A DNA stretch of 49,623 nt, taken from JASFBA01 sp036172265 (GTDB lineage Bacteria > Chloroflexota > Chloroflexia > DTKN01). Under the pieces are notes generated by a model. That model saw only the letters and a list, made by a program, of their open reading frames with translations, searched no databases and was not told the DNA's origin. The stretch is from positions 1-49,623 of the forward strand of contig JASFBA010000086.1 in the NCBI GenBank assembly GCA_036172265.1, written 5' to 3'. Below, piece after piece: positions 7,856 through 15,659 of this stretch (position 1 is its first letter; each line of letters starts with the position of its first letter). Position numbers and translations under genes: made by a program.

Positions 7856-8785
7856 ATGGCTGTAAAACTCAAGGAAATCGCCGGCCGGCCGGAGAAACTG
7901 GCGCCCGGACATCGCTTGTGCGCCGGCTGCGCCGAATCGATCATCGTGCGCCAGATTCTGCACGCCATTGACGACCCGGTGGTCATCGCCACAGCCACCG
8001 GCTGTCTGGAGATCGCTACCTCGATGTACCCGACCACGGCCTGGCGGGTGCCCTGGATTCACAGCGCCTTCGAAAACGCCGCCACCACTGCCGCCGGTAT
8101 CGAGGCGATGTACAAGGCCCTGGTGCGCAAGGGCCGTCTCCCCGAACGCAATATCAAGTTTCTGGCCATCGGCGGAGATGGGGCCAGTTACGACATCGGC
8201 TTGCAATGGATCTCGGGCACCTTTGAGCGTGGGCACCGGATCGTCTACATCTGCCTCAACAACGAGGCCTATATGAACACCGGCATCCAGCGCTCCAGCG
8301 CCACCACCATGGGGGCACACACGACCACTTCGCCGGCCGGCAGCGTTATCCCCGGCAAGGTGCAGTGGGCTAAGCCGCTCACCGAAATTATGGCGGCCCA
8401 CCGTATCCCTTATGCCGCCCAGGCCAACCCCTGGCGCTGGCAGGACCTCATGGAGAAAGCGCGCAAGGCGGTGGCGGCAGATGGGCCGGCCTTTATAAAC
8501 ATCATCTCGCCCTGCCCCCGCGGCTGGCGGCACGAGCCTTCCGAGACGATCGAGATCGCCCGGCTGGCCACCGAGACCTGCATCTGGCCCCTCTTCGAAA
8601 TCGAAAACGGCGTCTGGAAACTGAATTACAAGCCCAGGGAGAAGAAGCCGGTAGAGGGATGGTTCCGGCTCCAGGGGCGATTCCGCCACCTCTTCACCCC
8701 GGCTTTTGAACACGTCATTGCCGAGGTGCAGGAGCGGGTGGACCGGGAGTGGGAGCGCCTGCTCCGGCTGTGCGGCGAAGCCTGA
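7856..8785 (+). CDS. porB: 2-oxoacid:ferredoxin oxidoreductase, beta subunit
   Basis: 309 residues. Binds the diphosphate of thiamine diphosphate and one [4Fe-4S] cluster. Seen: GHRLCAGCAESIIVRQIL with the conserved CxxC, a third cysteine in ATATGCLE, the TPP motif GDGASYDIGLQW...NNEAYMNTGIQ, and a cysteine in ISPCPRGW. It starts 13 bases after porA with GGGAGG upstream. The region around NTGIQRSSATTMGAHTT is characteristic of pyruvate enzymes. Last gene of the cluster; the next 100 bases form a possible stem-loop. Confidence 0.94.
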   Translation: MAVKLKEIAGRPEKLAPGHRLCAGCAESIIVRQILHAIDDPVVIATATGCLEIATSMYPTTAWRVPWIHSAFENAATTAAGIEAMYKALVRKGRLPERNIKFLAIGGDGASYDIGLQWISGTFERGHRIVYICLNNEAYMNTGIQRSSATTMGAHTTTSPAGSVIPGKVQWAKPLTEIMAAHRIPYAAQANPWRWQDLMEKARKAVAADGPAFINIISPCPRGWRHEPSETIEIARLATETCIWPLFEIENGVWKLNYKPREKKPVEGWFRLQGRFRHLFTPAFEHVIAEVQERVDREWERLLRLCGEA

Positions 8786-8796
8786 GGCATAGGGTC

Positions 8797-8870
8797 GGTC
8801 TCATTGCTTCCTGATGGCTCGGTCAAGAGAGTGGTCCGGCCCACTCGCGCTGTAGCCCCGATTCGAGACC
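8797..8870 (+). other. Possible stem-loop after porB
   Basis: GGTCTC (8797-8802) can pair with GAGACC (8865-8870). Inside lies a perfect GAGTGG (8829-8834), loop TCCGGC, CCACTC (8841-8846). There is no T-run after it, so it is not a classical terminator; it might be an mRNA 3' end structure. Seen only as paired arms. Confidence 0.25.
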
Positions 8871-8886
8871 TGGTTACGGACATTAC

Positions 8887-8915
8887 TTGACAAACCCCTC
8901 CCTTCCGTGTATGCT
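8887..8915 (+). promoter_or_regulatory. Promoter for the riboflavin operon
   Basis: TTGACA at 8887-8892, 17-base spacer, TATGCT at 8910-8915, placed 15-20 bases before the FMN riboswitch. This is the expected arrangement for a riboswitch-controlled transcript. Confidence 0.8.
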
Positions 8916-8930
8916 GAAAACGTCCATTCG

Positions 8931-9060
8931 ACCTTCAGGGCAGGGTGCGGCTCGGCAAGAGCCTATTCCCGACCGGCGGTGAAAGCCCGCGAGCCGTTCC
9001 GGCCGACCCGGTGCAAGCCCGGGGCCGACGGTATAGTCCGGATGGAAGAAGGTCGCAGGC
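8931..9060 (+). promoter_or_regulatory. FMN riboswitch (RFN element)
   Basis: The conserved blocks of the RFN element are present in order: CTTCAGGGCAGGGTG near 8933, TTCCCGACCGGCGGTGAAAG near 8966, CCCGCGAGCC, a CCGACGGTATAGTCCGGATG block near 9024 and GGAAGAAGG near 9044. It binds flavin mononucleotide and lowers expression of the downstream riboflavin genes when FMN is abundant. An intrinsic terminator follows directly, which points to transcriptional control. Confidence 0.95.
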
Positions 9061-9092
9061 CGTGCCAGGCACCCTTTGCCGGCCGCGCCTAT

Positions 9093-9121
9093 GCCCCGAA
9101 GGTAAGGCTTCGGGGCTTTTT
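9093..9121 (+). terminator. Riboswitch expression-platform terminator
   Basis: A nine-pair perfect stem GCCCCGAAG (9093-9101) / CTTCGGGGC (9108-9116) with loop GTAAGG and a run of five T (9117-9121). It ends two bases before the ribD start codon, so the hairpin occupies the place where the ribosome-binding site should be. It could therefore affect both transcription and translation. Confidence 0.9.
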
Positions 9122-9123
9122 CT

Positions 9124-10287
9124 ATGGCTGCGGAGACGGAACACGAACGCTGGATGCAGCGGGCTCTGGCCCTGGCCGCCCAGGGACGTGGCCGGACCAG
9201 CCCGAACCCGATGGTTGGGGCGGTGATTGTGCGCGACGGCAAGGCGGTGGGAGAGGGCTATCACGAACGTGCCGGCACCCCCCATGCTGAGATCTACGCC
9301 CTGCGCATGGCCGGCGAGCGGGCCCGGGGAGCCGTCCTCTACGTCAACCTGGAGCCGTGCTGCCACTACGGGCGCACTCCGCCTTGCACCGAAGCCATCC
9401 TGGCCGCCGGCATCGCCGAGGTGCATATGGCCATGCTCGACCCCAACCCCCTGGTGAACGGAAAGGGGCGAGCCCGGCTGGAGGAGGCCGGCATACGCAC
9501 CGTCGCAGGCGAACTGGAGGAAGAGGCCCGGGAACTGAACGAGGCCTTTATCACCTACATCACCGCCGGCCGGCCTTTTGTCATCGCCAAGTTCGCCTCC
9601 AGCCTGGACGGGAAAATCGCCACCCGCACCGGCCACTCCCGCTGGATCAGCGGGGAGGAGGCCCGCCGCCGCGTCCATGAACTGCGCGACACCGTGGACG
9701 CCATCCTGGTCGGTGCCGATACGGTTATCGCCGACAACCCCCTCCTCACTACCCGCCTGCCCGACCGGGAGGGCCGTCATCCCTTGCGCATCGTGGCCGA
9801 TAGCCGTGGCCGGGTGCCGCTGGAAGCGCACATCTTCGACCCCGCCCTTCCCGGCCATACCCTGGTCGCCGCCACGCCGGCCTTCCCGCCCGAACGACGC
9901 GCCGCCCTAGAGGACCGGGGAGTGGAGGTGCTCGTACTGCCGGCCGATCCGCAGGGCCGGGTGGATCCCGCCGCCCTGCTGGAGGCATTGGGCCGGCGTG
10001 AGGTCACTTCCCTTCTCCTGGAAGGTGGCGGCACCCTCCTGGAGGCTTTCTTCCGCGCCGGCCTGGTGGACAAGGTGTTGGCCTTTATCGCCCCCCTTAT
10101 CATCGGCGGCTATGATGCTCCCACCGCCGTCGCCGGCGAGGGCTTCGCCCGGCTGGAGGAAGCCATCCAACTGGAACGAGTACGTGTGGAATGGGTCGGA
10201 GAAGACCTCCTGATCAGCGGCTATCCGCGCCGGAAGCGCGCCCCTGGCGAAAAAGTTCTGGAGGAGATGCCTTGTTTACCGGCCTGA
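9124..10287 (+). CDS. ribD: Bifunctional riboflavin biosynthesis deaminase/reductase RibD
   Basis: 387 residues. Converts 2,5-diamino-6-ribosylamino-pyrimidinone phosphate to 5-amino-6-ribitylamino-uracil phosphate in two steps. The deaminase domain (about 1-145) has TSPNPMVGAV, zinc motif PHAE and PCCHYGRTPPC; the reductase domain (about 150-370) starts RPFVIAKFASSLDGKIA and includes GADTVIADNPLLTTR and LLLEGGGTLLEAF. The start at 9124 matches family N-termini; no ordinary Shine-Dalgarno is seen because the terminator hairpin lies in that place. An ATG at 9091 in the same frame stops after three codons. Confidence 0.95.
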   Translation: MAAETEHERWMQRALALAAQGRGRTSPNPMVGAVIVRDGKAVGEGYHERAGTPHAEIYALRMAGERARGAVLYVNLEPCCHYGRTPPCTEAILAAGIAEVHMAMLDPNPLVNGKGRARLEEAGIRTVAGELEEEARELNEAFITYITAGRPFVIAKFASSLDGKIATRTGHSRWISGEEARRRVHELRDTVDAILVGADTVIADNPLLTTRLPDREGRHPLRIVADSRGRVPLEAHIFDPALPGHTLVAATPAFPPERRAALEDRGVEVLVLPADPQGRVDPAALLEALGRREVTSLLLEGGGTLLEAFFRAGLVDKVLAFIAPLIIGGYDAPTAVAGEGFARLEEAIQLERVRVEWVGEDLLISGYPRRKRAPGEKVLEEMPCLPA

Positions 10288-10922
10288 TCGAGGAAATCGG
10301 CATTGTACGCCGGGTTGTGGGCGGTCCCGCCTTCCGGCTGACCATCGAGGCTCGAACGGTACTGGAGGGCACCCGCCCCGGCGATTCCATCGCCGTCAAC
10401 GGGGTCTGCCTGACGGTAGCGGCGCTGGACGGACATTCCTTTCAGGCGGAGGTGATGCCGGAAACGCTGCGCCAGAGCAACCTGGGCCGCCTGGAGCCGG
10501 GGCATCCGGTTAACCTGGAGCGGGCCCTTACGCCCTCCGGCCGGCTAGGCGGCCACCTGGTCCAGGGCCACGTGGACGGGATGGGCCGGATTCTCGAAAA
10601 GCGGCCCGAAGGCGAGGCCCTGTGGGTGACCATCGCCGCCCCGCCGGAGGTAGGGCGTTACCTGGTGCCCCGAGCCTTTATCGCCGTGGACGGGGCCAGT
10701 CTGACCGTGGCCCGGGTGGAAGGCGAGCGTTTTTCCGTTTCCCTGGTTCCCTATACCCAGGCCCATATTACCCTGCCCCGGCAGCCGGTGGGCTATGCCG
10801 TTAACCTGGAAGTGGACATCGTCGCCAAGTACGTGGAGCGGCTGCTGGCCGGGCGGGAAGAGGGCAAGGGGATAGATTGGAAAAGCCTGGCCCGGTATGG
10901 GTGGGAAACCGTTGATCGTTGA
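10272..10922 (+). CDS. ribE: Riboflavin synthase, alpha chain
   Basis: 216 residues. Dismutates two 6,7-dimethyl-8-ribityllumazine molecules to riboflavin. Two lumazine-binding barrels are visible: FTGLIEEIG...GDSIAVNGVCLTV and GGHLVQGHVDGMG...FIAVDGASLTV. The start is TTG 10272: it gives the invariant FTGLIEEIG N-terminus and has GGAGGAG (10260-10266) five bases upstream. It overlaps ribD by 16 bases, implying translational coupling. Confidence 0.94.
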   Translation: MFTGLIEEIGIVRRVVGGPAFRLTIEARTVLEGTRPGDSIAVNGVCLTVAALDGHSFQAEVMPETLRQSNLGRLEPGHPVNLERALTPSGRLGGHLVQGHVDGMGRILEKRPEGEALWVTIAAPPEVGRYLVPRAFIAVDGASLTVARVEGERFSVSLVPYTQAHITLPRQPVGYAVNLEVDIVAKYVERLLAGREEGKGIDWKSLARYGWETVDR

Positions 10923-10941
10923 ACGTTGCGAGGAGGTGGCC

Positions 10942-12144
10942 ATGCCACTGGCAACGGTAGAGGAAGCCATCGAGGATTTTCGCGCCGGAAAGTTTGTGAT
11001 CATTGTGGACGACGAGGACCGGGAAAACGAGGGGGATCTGTGCATCGCGGCCGAAAAGGTCACCCCGGAGGCCATTAATTTCATGGCCAAGTACGGCCGG
11101 GGGCTTATTTGTCTGCCGATCATCGGCCAGCGGCTGGACGAACTGCGCATCCCGATGATGGTGCAGGACAACCGCTCCCGCTTCGGCACGGCCTTTACCG
11201 TCTCCATCGAGGCCCGGGAGGGCGTGACCACGGGGATTTCGGCCTATGATCGGGCGCATACCATTCGGGTGGTGCTGGATCCCCGCACTCGTCCTGAGGA
11301 CATCGTTATGCCGGGGCACGTCTTCCCGCTGCGGGTACGGGAAGGGGGCGTGCTGGTGCGGGCCGGCCAGACGGAAGCCTCGGTGGACCTGGCGAAACTG
11401 GCCGGCCTCTACCCGGCCGCGGTGATCTGCGAAATTATGGACGAGGACGGCCATATGGCCCGACTTCCCCAACTGGAACGTCTGGCCGAGCGCTTTGGCC
11501 TCAAGATCATCAGTGTGGCCCAACTCATCGAATACCGCCGGCGCCATGAGAAACTGGTCCGTCGGGTGGCCGCCGCCCATCTGCCGACCGCCTACGGCAA
11601 CTTTGAAGCCATCGCCTATGAGAATGTGATCAATGGGGAACACCACCTGGCGCTGGTCATGGGGACGCCGTTCAGAGAAGAAGAAGCCGTGCTGACGCGG
11701 GTGCATTCGGAGTGCCTGACCGGGGATGCCCTGGCTTCCCGGCGCTGCGACTGCGGGGAACAACTCCATGCAGCCATGCAGATCATCGCCCAAGAAGGGC
11801 GGGGCGTGCTGCTTTACATGCGACAAGAGGGCCGGGGCATCGGCCTCCTGAACAAACTGCGGGCCTATGAACTCCAGGACCAGGGCCTGGATACCGTCGA
11901 GGCCAACGAGCGCCTGGGCTTTCCCCCCGACCTGCGTGACTATGGCATCGGGGCGCAGATCCTTCACGACCTGGGGGTGCGCAAACTTCGCCTGCTGACC
12001 AATAACCCGCGCAAGATCGTAGGGTTGCGCGGCTATGGCCTGGAGGTGGTCGAGCGCGTGCCTATTGCCGTTCCCCCGACGGAGGTAAACCGGGACTATT
12101 TGCGGGCCAAGAAGGAGAAGATGGGCCATCTCCTGGATGTCTGA
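10942..12144 (+). CDS. ribBA: Bifunctional DHBP synthase / GTP cyclohydrolase II (RibBA)
   Basis: 400 residues. The N-terminal half (1-200) makes 3,4-dihydroxy-2-butanone 4-phosphate from ribulose 5-phosphate (VDDEDRENEGDL, YGRGLICLP, AYDRAHTIRVVLDP, GHVFPLRVREGG). The C-terminal half opens GTP (HSECLTGDALASRRCDCGEQL zinc motif with three cysteines, LLYMRQEGRGIGL, YGIGAQIL, LLTNNPRKI). ATG 10942 is supported by AGGAGG at 10931-10936. It ends the operon; ribH for lumazine synthase is not here and the next gene has its own promoter. Confidence 0.96.
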   Translation: MPLATVEEAIEDFRAGKFVIIVDDEDRENEGDLCIAAEKVTPEAINFMAKYGRGLICLPIIGQRLDELRIPMMVQDNRSRFGTAFTVSIEAREGVTTGISAYDRAHTIRVVLDPRTRPEDIVMPGHVFPLRVREGGVLVRAGQTEASVDLAKLAGLYPAAVICEIMDEDGHMARLPQLERLAERFGLKIISVAQLIEYRRRHEKLVRRVAAAHLPTAYGNFEAIAYENVINGEHHLALVMGTPFREEEAVLTRVHSECLTGDALASRRCDCGEQLHAAMQIIAQEGRGVLLYMRQEGRGIGLLNKLRAYELQDQGLDTVEANERLGFPPDLRDYGIGAQILHDLGVRKLRLLTNNPRKIVGLRGYGLEVVERVPIAVPPTEVNRDYLRAKKEKMGHLLDV

Positions 12145-12154
12145 GAGATCGGAA

Positions 12155-12182
12155 TTGACAGCCGGCCCAGACAGGTTATAAT
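12155..12182 (+). promoter_or_regulatory. Promoter for aminotransferase-tlyA
   Basis: TTGACA at 12155-12160, a 16-base spacer and TATAAT at 12177-12182, both boxes perfect. It separates the aminotransferase-tlyA pair from the riboflavin operon. Confidence 0.82.
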
Positions 12183-12251
12183 GCGGACACTACGGCCAGC
12201 GGACGATTTCAAGGGGCCGGCAGGCTCCGCTTGTGCAACAAGGAGGTTGCC

Positions 12252-13496
12252 ATGACGACGCGATGGGAAGCGCTTCTTTCCGAAGGGGGGCGAAACATCC
12301 GCGGTTCGGCCGTTCGCGAACTCTTCAAAGCACTCCGCCCCGGAATGATCTCCTTCGGCGGGGGCATGCCGGCTCCGGAAACCTTCCCCTATGAGGATGT
12401 GGCCCGGGTCTGCCAGAAAGTGCTGCAGGAGCAGGGAGCAACGGCCCTCCAGTACGGCCAGACCGAGGGCTACAACCCGCTGCGCGACTATATCGCCGAA
12501 GTGATGATGGCCGAGATGGGCCTGCACGCCCGCCGCGATAACGTCCTCATCACCACCGGCGGGCTTCAAGTTTCTGACCTTTTACCCAAAGTGCTCGTCG
12601 ACCCAGGCGATGCCATCGTTGTAGAGGAACCCACCTTTCTCGGCTCACTGGCCTCCTTCTCCCCGTACCGCCCGCGTTATATTACCGTCCCCCTGGATGC
12701 TCAGGGCATGCAGGTAGACCGGCTGGAAGAAGCGCTGGCCCGCGAACGGAACATCAAGTTCATCTACACCATCCCCAATTTCCATAACCCGGCCGGCTGC
12801 ACCCTCTCCCTGGAACGGCGACGCCGCCTCGTCGCCCTGGCCGATCGCCACGGCATCCCCATCCTGGAGGACGACCCTTACGCCCGGCTTCGCTACAGCG
12901 GCGAACCGCTGCCTCCACTGATTGCCCTGGACCAGCAGCGGTTGGGAATCGGTCCGAGCGACGAGGCCTACCCGAAGGGCAACGTCCTCTATGCCGGCTC
13001 CTTTTCCAAAATCCTCTCGCCGGGGATGCGGCTGGGCTGGGTGGCCGGGCCGGCCCCCATCATCGCCCACCTGGCCCGGGCTAAGCAGGGCACCGACCTC
13101 CACACCAGCCTCCTGGTACAGATGATCGCCTATGAACTGTGCCGAGAAGGCTTTTTCGCCGCCCACATCGAACGCATCCGCGCCCTCTACCGCCACCGCC
13201 GCGACCTGATGGTGCAGAAGATGCAGGAGCATTTTCCTCCGGAAGCCTCCTGGAACGTCCCCGACGGCGGACTTTTCCTCTGGGTGACCCTTCCCGAAGG
13301 ATGCGATACACAAAAGGCCCTGGAAGAGGCCCTGGAAGCCGGAGTAACCTTCGTCCCCGGCCGTGGCTTTTACGCCACCGGCGGCGGCGAAAACGCCCTT
13401 CGGCTGAACTTTTCTAACGCCAGCGATGAACAGATCGAGGAAGGCATCGCCCGATTGGGAAAGGTGTTGAGAAAATACGTAAAAAGTTGTCTATAA
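12252..13496 (+). CDS. PLP-dependent aminotransferase, class I/II (LysN-like)
   Basis: 414 residues. Pyridoxal-phosphate aminotransferase of the MocR/LysN-type fold-I group: ISFGGGMPAPETFP, ALQYGQTEGYNPLRDYIAE, TTGGLQVSDLL, VVEEPTFLG, YTIPNFHNPAG, ILEDDPYARLRY, the Schiff-base lysine in AGSFSKILSPGMRLGW, and ALRLNFSN. Members act on 2-aminoadipate, aromatic or branched-chain amino acids; the substrate cannot be decided here. There is no N-terminal GntR DNA-binding domain, so it is an enzyme rather than a MocR regulator. The ATG is supported by AAGGAGG at 12239-12245. Its stop overlaps the tlyA start by one base. Confidence 0.9.
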   Translation: MTTRWEALLSEGGRNIRGSAVRELFKALRPGMISFGGGMPAPETFPYEDVARVCQKVLQEQGATALQYGQTEGYNPLRDYIAEVMMAEMGLHARRDNVLITTGGLQVSDLLPKVLVDPGDAIVVEEPTFLGSLASFSPYRPRYITVPLDAQGMQVDRLEEALARERNIKFIYTIPNFHNPAGCTLSLERRRRLVALADRHGIPILEDDPYARLRYSGEPLPPLIALDQQRLGIGPSDEAYPKGNVLYAGSFSKILSPGMRLGWVAGPAPIIAHLARAKQGTDLHTSLLVQMIAYELCREGFFAAHIERIRALYRHRRDLMVQKMQEHFPPEASWNVPDGGLFLWVTLPEGCDTQKALEEALEAGVTFVPGRGFYATGGGENALRLNFSNASDEQIEEGIARLGKVLRKYVKSCL

Positions 13497-14221
13497 TGAA
13501 ACGGTTGGACCTTCTCCTGGTCGAACGCGGGCTGGCCGAAAGCCGGGCGCGGGCGCAGTGGCTGATACGGGAGGGAAAAGTGCATGTTTCCGGCCGGCCT
13601 TGCCTTCAGCCCGGCCGGCACTTTCCCGAAGATGTTCCTCTGGAGATTGTCGAGGCGCTTCCCTATGTTAGCCGGGGCGGGTTGAAACTGGCCCACCTCC
13701 TAGAGACCTTCTGCGTTCCGGTCGAGGGGCGGGTGGCGCTGGACGTAGGTGCCTCCACCGGCGGCTTCACCGATTGCCTCCTGGAGGGCGGTGCCGCCCG
13801 GGTCTATGCCGTGGATGTGGGACGGGGACAGTTGCATCCCCGCCTCCGGGCCGATCCACGGGTGATTTCCCTGGAGGAAACGGACATCCGCGACCTGGAG
13901 GCGTTGCCCGGCGGGGAACGGCCCGATCTGGCCGTGGTGGACGTCTCTTTCATCTCGCTCCGCCTGGTCCTGCCGGCCGTGCTGCGCCTGCTCCGCCCCC
14001 AGGCGGAGATCGTGGCCCTGGTCAAACCCCAGTTCGAACTCGGCCCAGGCGCGGTGGGCCGCCGGGGGGTGGTGCGCCGGCCGGAAGAAAGGGAGCGAGC
14101 CGTCCGGGAGGTGCTCTCCTTCGCCGAGGGGTTGGGGTTGCGTCCGTGTGGCATCGTTCCGCTCCCACCGGATAGCGAACGGGGCAATGTGGAATATGGG
14201 GTGTATTTTCGCATGGCATAG
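13496..14221 (+). CDS. tlyA: TlyA-family S4/FtsJ rRNA methyltransferase
   Basis: 241 residues. N-terminal S4 RNA-binding domain (RLDLLLVERGLAESRARAQWLIREGKVHVSG), then an FtsJ-like methyltransferase with SAM motif DVGASTGGFTDCLL, DVGRGQLHPRLR, DLAVVDVSFISLR and LVKPQFELGPG. TlyA enzymes 2'-O-methylate cytidines in 16S and/or 23S rRNA; some homologues are called haemolysin A. The start ATG overlaps the preceding TAA by one base (TAATG), which favours translational re-initiation. Confidence 0.93.
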   Translation: MKRLDLLLVERGLAESRARAQWLIREGKVHVSGRPCLQPGRHFPEDVPLEIVEALPYVSRGGLKLAHLLETFCVPVEGRVALDVGASTGGFTDCLLEGGAARVYAVDVGRGQLHPRLRADPRVISLEETDIRDLEALPGGERPDLAVVDVSFISLRLVLPAVLRLLRPQAEIVALVKPQFELGPGAVGRRGVVRRPEERERAVREVLSFAEGLGLRPCGIVPLPPDSERGNVEYGVYFRMA

Positions 14222-14241
14222 GCGGAAACCTGTTCTACCCG

Positions 14242-14270
14242 GGGAGGCGAAGGTATTGCCTTCGCCTCCC
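14242..14270 (+). repeat. 12-bp palindrome (REP-like); possible bidirectional terminator
   Basis: GGGAGGCGAAGG (14242-14253), loop TATTG, CCTTCGCCTCCC (14259-14270). It lies between two convergent genes (tlyA and the NERD gene) and is followed by TCTATTT, so it may terminate transcription. The same core, GGCGAAGGC-ATTG-CCTTCGCC, recurs near 23174 and 40558. The rest of the 162-base gap holds nothing I can assign. Confidence 0.6.
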
Positions 14271-14383
14271 TCTATTTCCACCCGCCGCCTCCGCGGGCCC
14301 GGTCACGAAGTCGGACTCCCTAGCCTGCTCCTCACAGTAGTTTCACAACTTTTTGACCCATTCTACGTCTCCGTCCCGCCTCC

Positions 14384-15616
14384 TCACTCCCTTCCAGGGA
14401 CGTTCAGAATCCAGACATGCTTCTCCTCAAACGGCTCTCCCAGCACCCGGACGGTCAGAGTGATGGCGTCGGGGCTTATCGGCCGGGGGACCGTGCAGGT
14501 GCCCTCCACGCGCTCTCCGGGCCGGGCCACCAGCACGGCCGGCCGGGAGAGGCTTCCGTCCACCAGGTAAGAATTCAGGATGTTATCATTAATGGTAACA
14601 TTTTTGCTGTTCAAGGGAAAGCGCACCGAACGAAGGCCTCGATTCTCCAGAGCCCAGGTCAGGGTGATGCGGTCGCCGGAAAAGGCCACCCAGCGCAGGG
14701 TGACCACGACCTCCCCATCGGCAAAGGCGCTTTTCCGGGCGATTGCCTGTTCTACCTGGGCCACCTGGGGCGTCGGCGGCGGAATCGGGCGAGAATTCGG
14801 CGTAGGCGGAAAGACCACGGTTACCGTAGGTTGAGGTGGAGGCTCGCCGGAGGACGAGGAAAAAAGGCCGGAGGCCAGGCCGGTCACGGCCAGGAGGATC
14901 AGGGCCAGGGCCAGCAGCCCGTTACGCAGGAGACGGAAGGCCGGCCGCTTGGAGGGGATTTTCCCATCCTGCCTTTCACGCTCGAAAGTCGCCGCTTCAG
15001 CCGGCACCTCTCCGCCGACCAGGAGATTGACATCGTGCCACGGCTCGCACCGCAGAAGGCGCGGGATGGCCAGGAGTTCCTCCTCGCTCAGGTTGATCTC
15101 CGAACTGACGGCCGTGACCAGGTAGGTAGGAAGTTCGTCCAGGCCCTTCAGGTCCACCTTCCAGTCCAGCACGATCTCCGACTCGGGGTGGATGGAGGGG
15201 GCAATGACCACCAGCCGTTTGCAGGTGCGAAAGTCCACCTCTGCGGCTCGATGTTCGGAGAGGAAGTCGGTGCGGTGTTGATTGAGAAAGTTGCTCAGCC
15301 GGTAAAAATAGGAGATCACCTGGTTATAGGGATTGCGCCGGCCAGGGTTGATGATGTGCACCTCCCCGTTGGCGTCCACCACCTGCCACTTCCCGTTGAC
15401 CCCGCCGATGACCCGGCCGTCGCAATGCTTCAGTTCGATGACGAAGCCGGCGTTGCGCTTGAAGATGGCCAGGTCCACCGCCTGCCCGCCGACGGTGAAG
15501 TTGGCCAAAATCAGGTAAAGGTCGTCCAGCCGGGCCAGCCCCTGGGCCAGGGCCACAATGGCTTCCCGTTCCTGAGGATGTTCCGGAATTTCACCTACCC
15601 AGACCTGGACGGCCAA
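14384..15616 (-). CDS. NERD-domain membrane protein with C-terminal beta domain
   Basis: 410 residues. The N-terminal ~130 residues form a nuclease-related (NERD) domain with the restriction-type core AVDLAIF...FVIELKH (D...ExK), so DNA or RNA cleavage is possible but not proven. A single membrane segment (GLLALALILLAVTGLASGLF) lies near residue 240, then a Pro-rich linker (PPTPNSRPIPPPTP). The outer C-terminal ~120 residues resemble DUF4352-type immunoglobulin-like domains (DRITLTWALENRGLRSVRFP...RPGERVEGTCTVP). Start TTG 15616 is chosen because CGGAGG precedes it by 6 bases; longer readings would overlap the end of uvrB. Downstream of uvrB in one operon. Confidence 0.75.
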   Translation of the reverse strand: MAVQVWVGEIPEHPQEREAIVALAQGLARLDDLYLILANFTVGGQAVDLAIFKRNAGFVIELKHCDGRVIGGVNGKWQVVDANGEVHIINPGRRNPYNQVISYFYRLSNFLNQHRTDFLSEHRAAEVDFRTCKRLVVIAPSIHPESEIVLDWKVDLKGLDELPTYLVTAVSSEINLSEEELLAIPRLLRCEPWHDVNLLVGGEVPAEAATFERERQDGKIPSKRPAFRLLRNGLLALALILLAVTGLASGLFSSSSGEPPPQPTVTVVFPPTPNSRPIPPPTPQVAQVEQAIARKSAFADGEVVVTLRWVAFSGDRITLTWALENRGLRSVRFPLNSKNVTINDNILNSYLVDGSLSRPAVLVARPGERVEGTCTVPRPISPDAITLTVRVLGEPFEEKHVWILNVPGRE

Positions 15617-15659
15617 ATCTTTCCTCCGCTCGTCTCCGATGCCTGTTCCCCATTCTATA

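Noticed and set aside
6490..8037. A 515-codon minus-strand frame opposite porA/porB
   Set aside because: Antisense shadow with His/Gly-rich composition and no recognisable domain.
13467..13497. TTGAGA ... TATAAT just before and over the tlyA start codon
   Set aside because: Spacer is 19 bases and the -10 box overlaps the ATG, so a transcript would begin inside the gene; tlyA is coupled to the aminotransferase instead.
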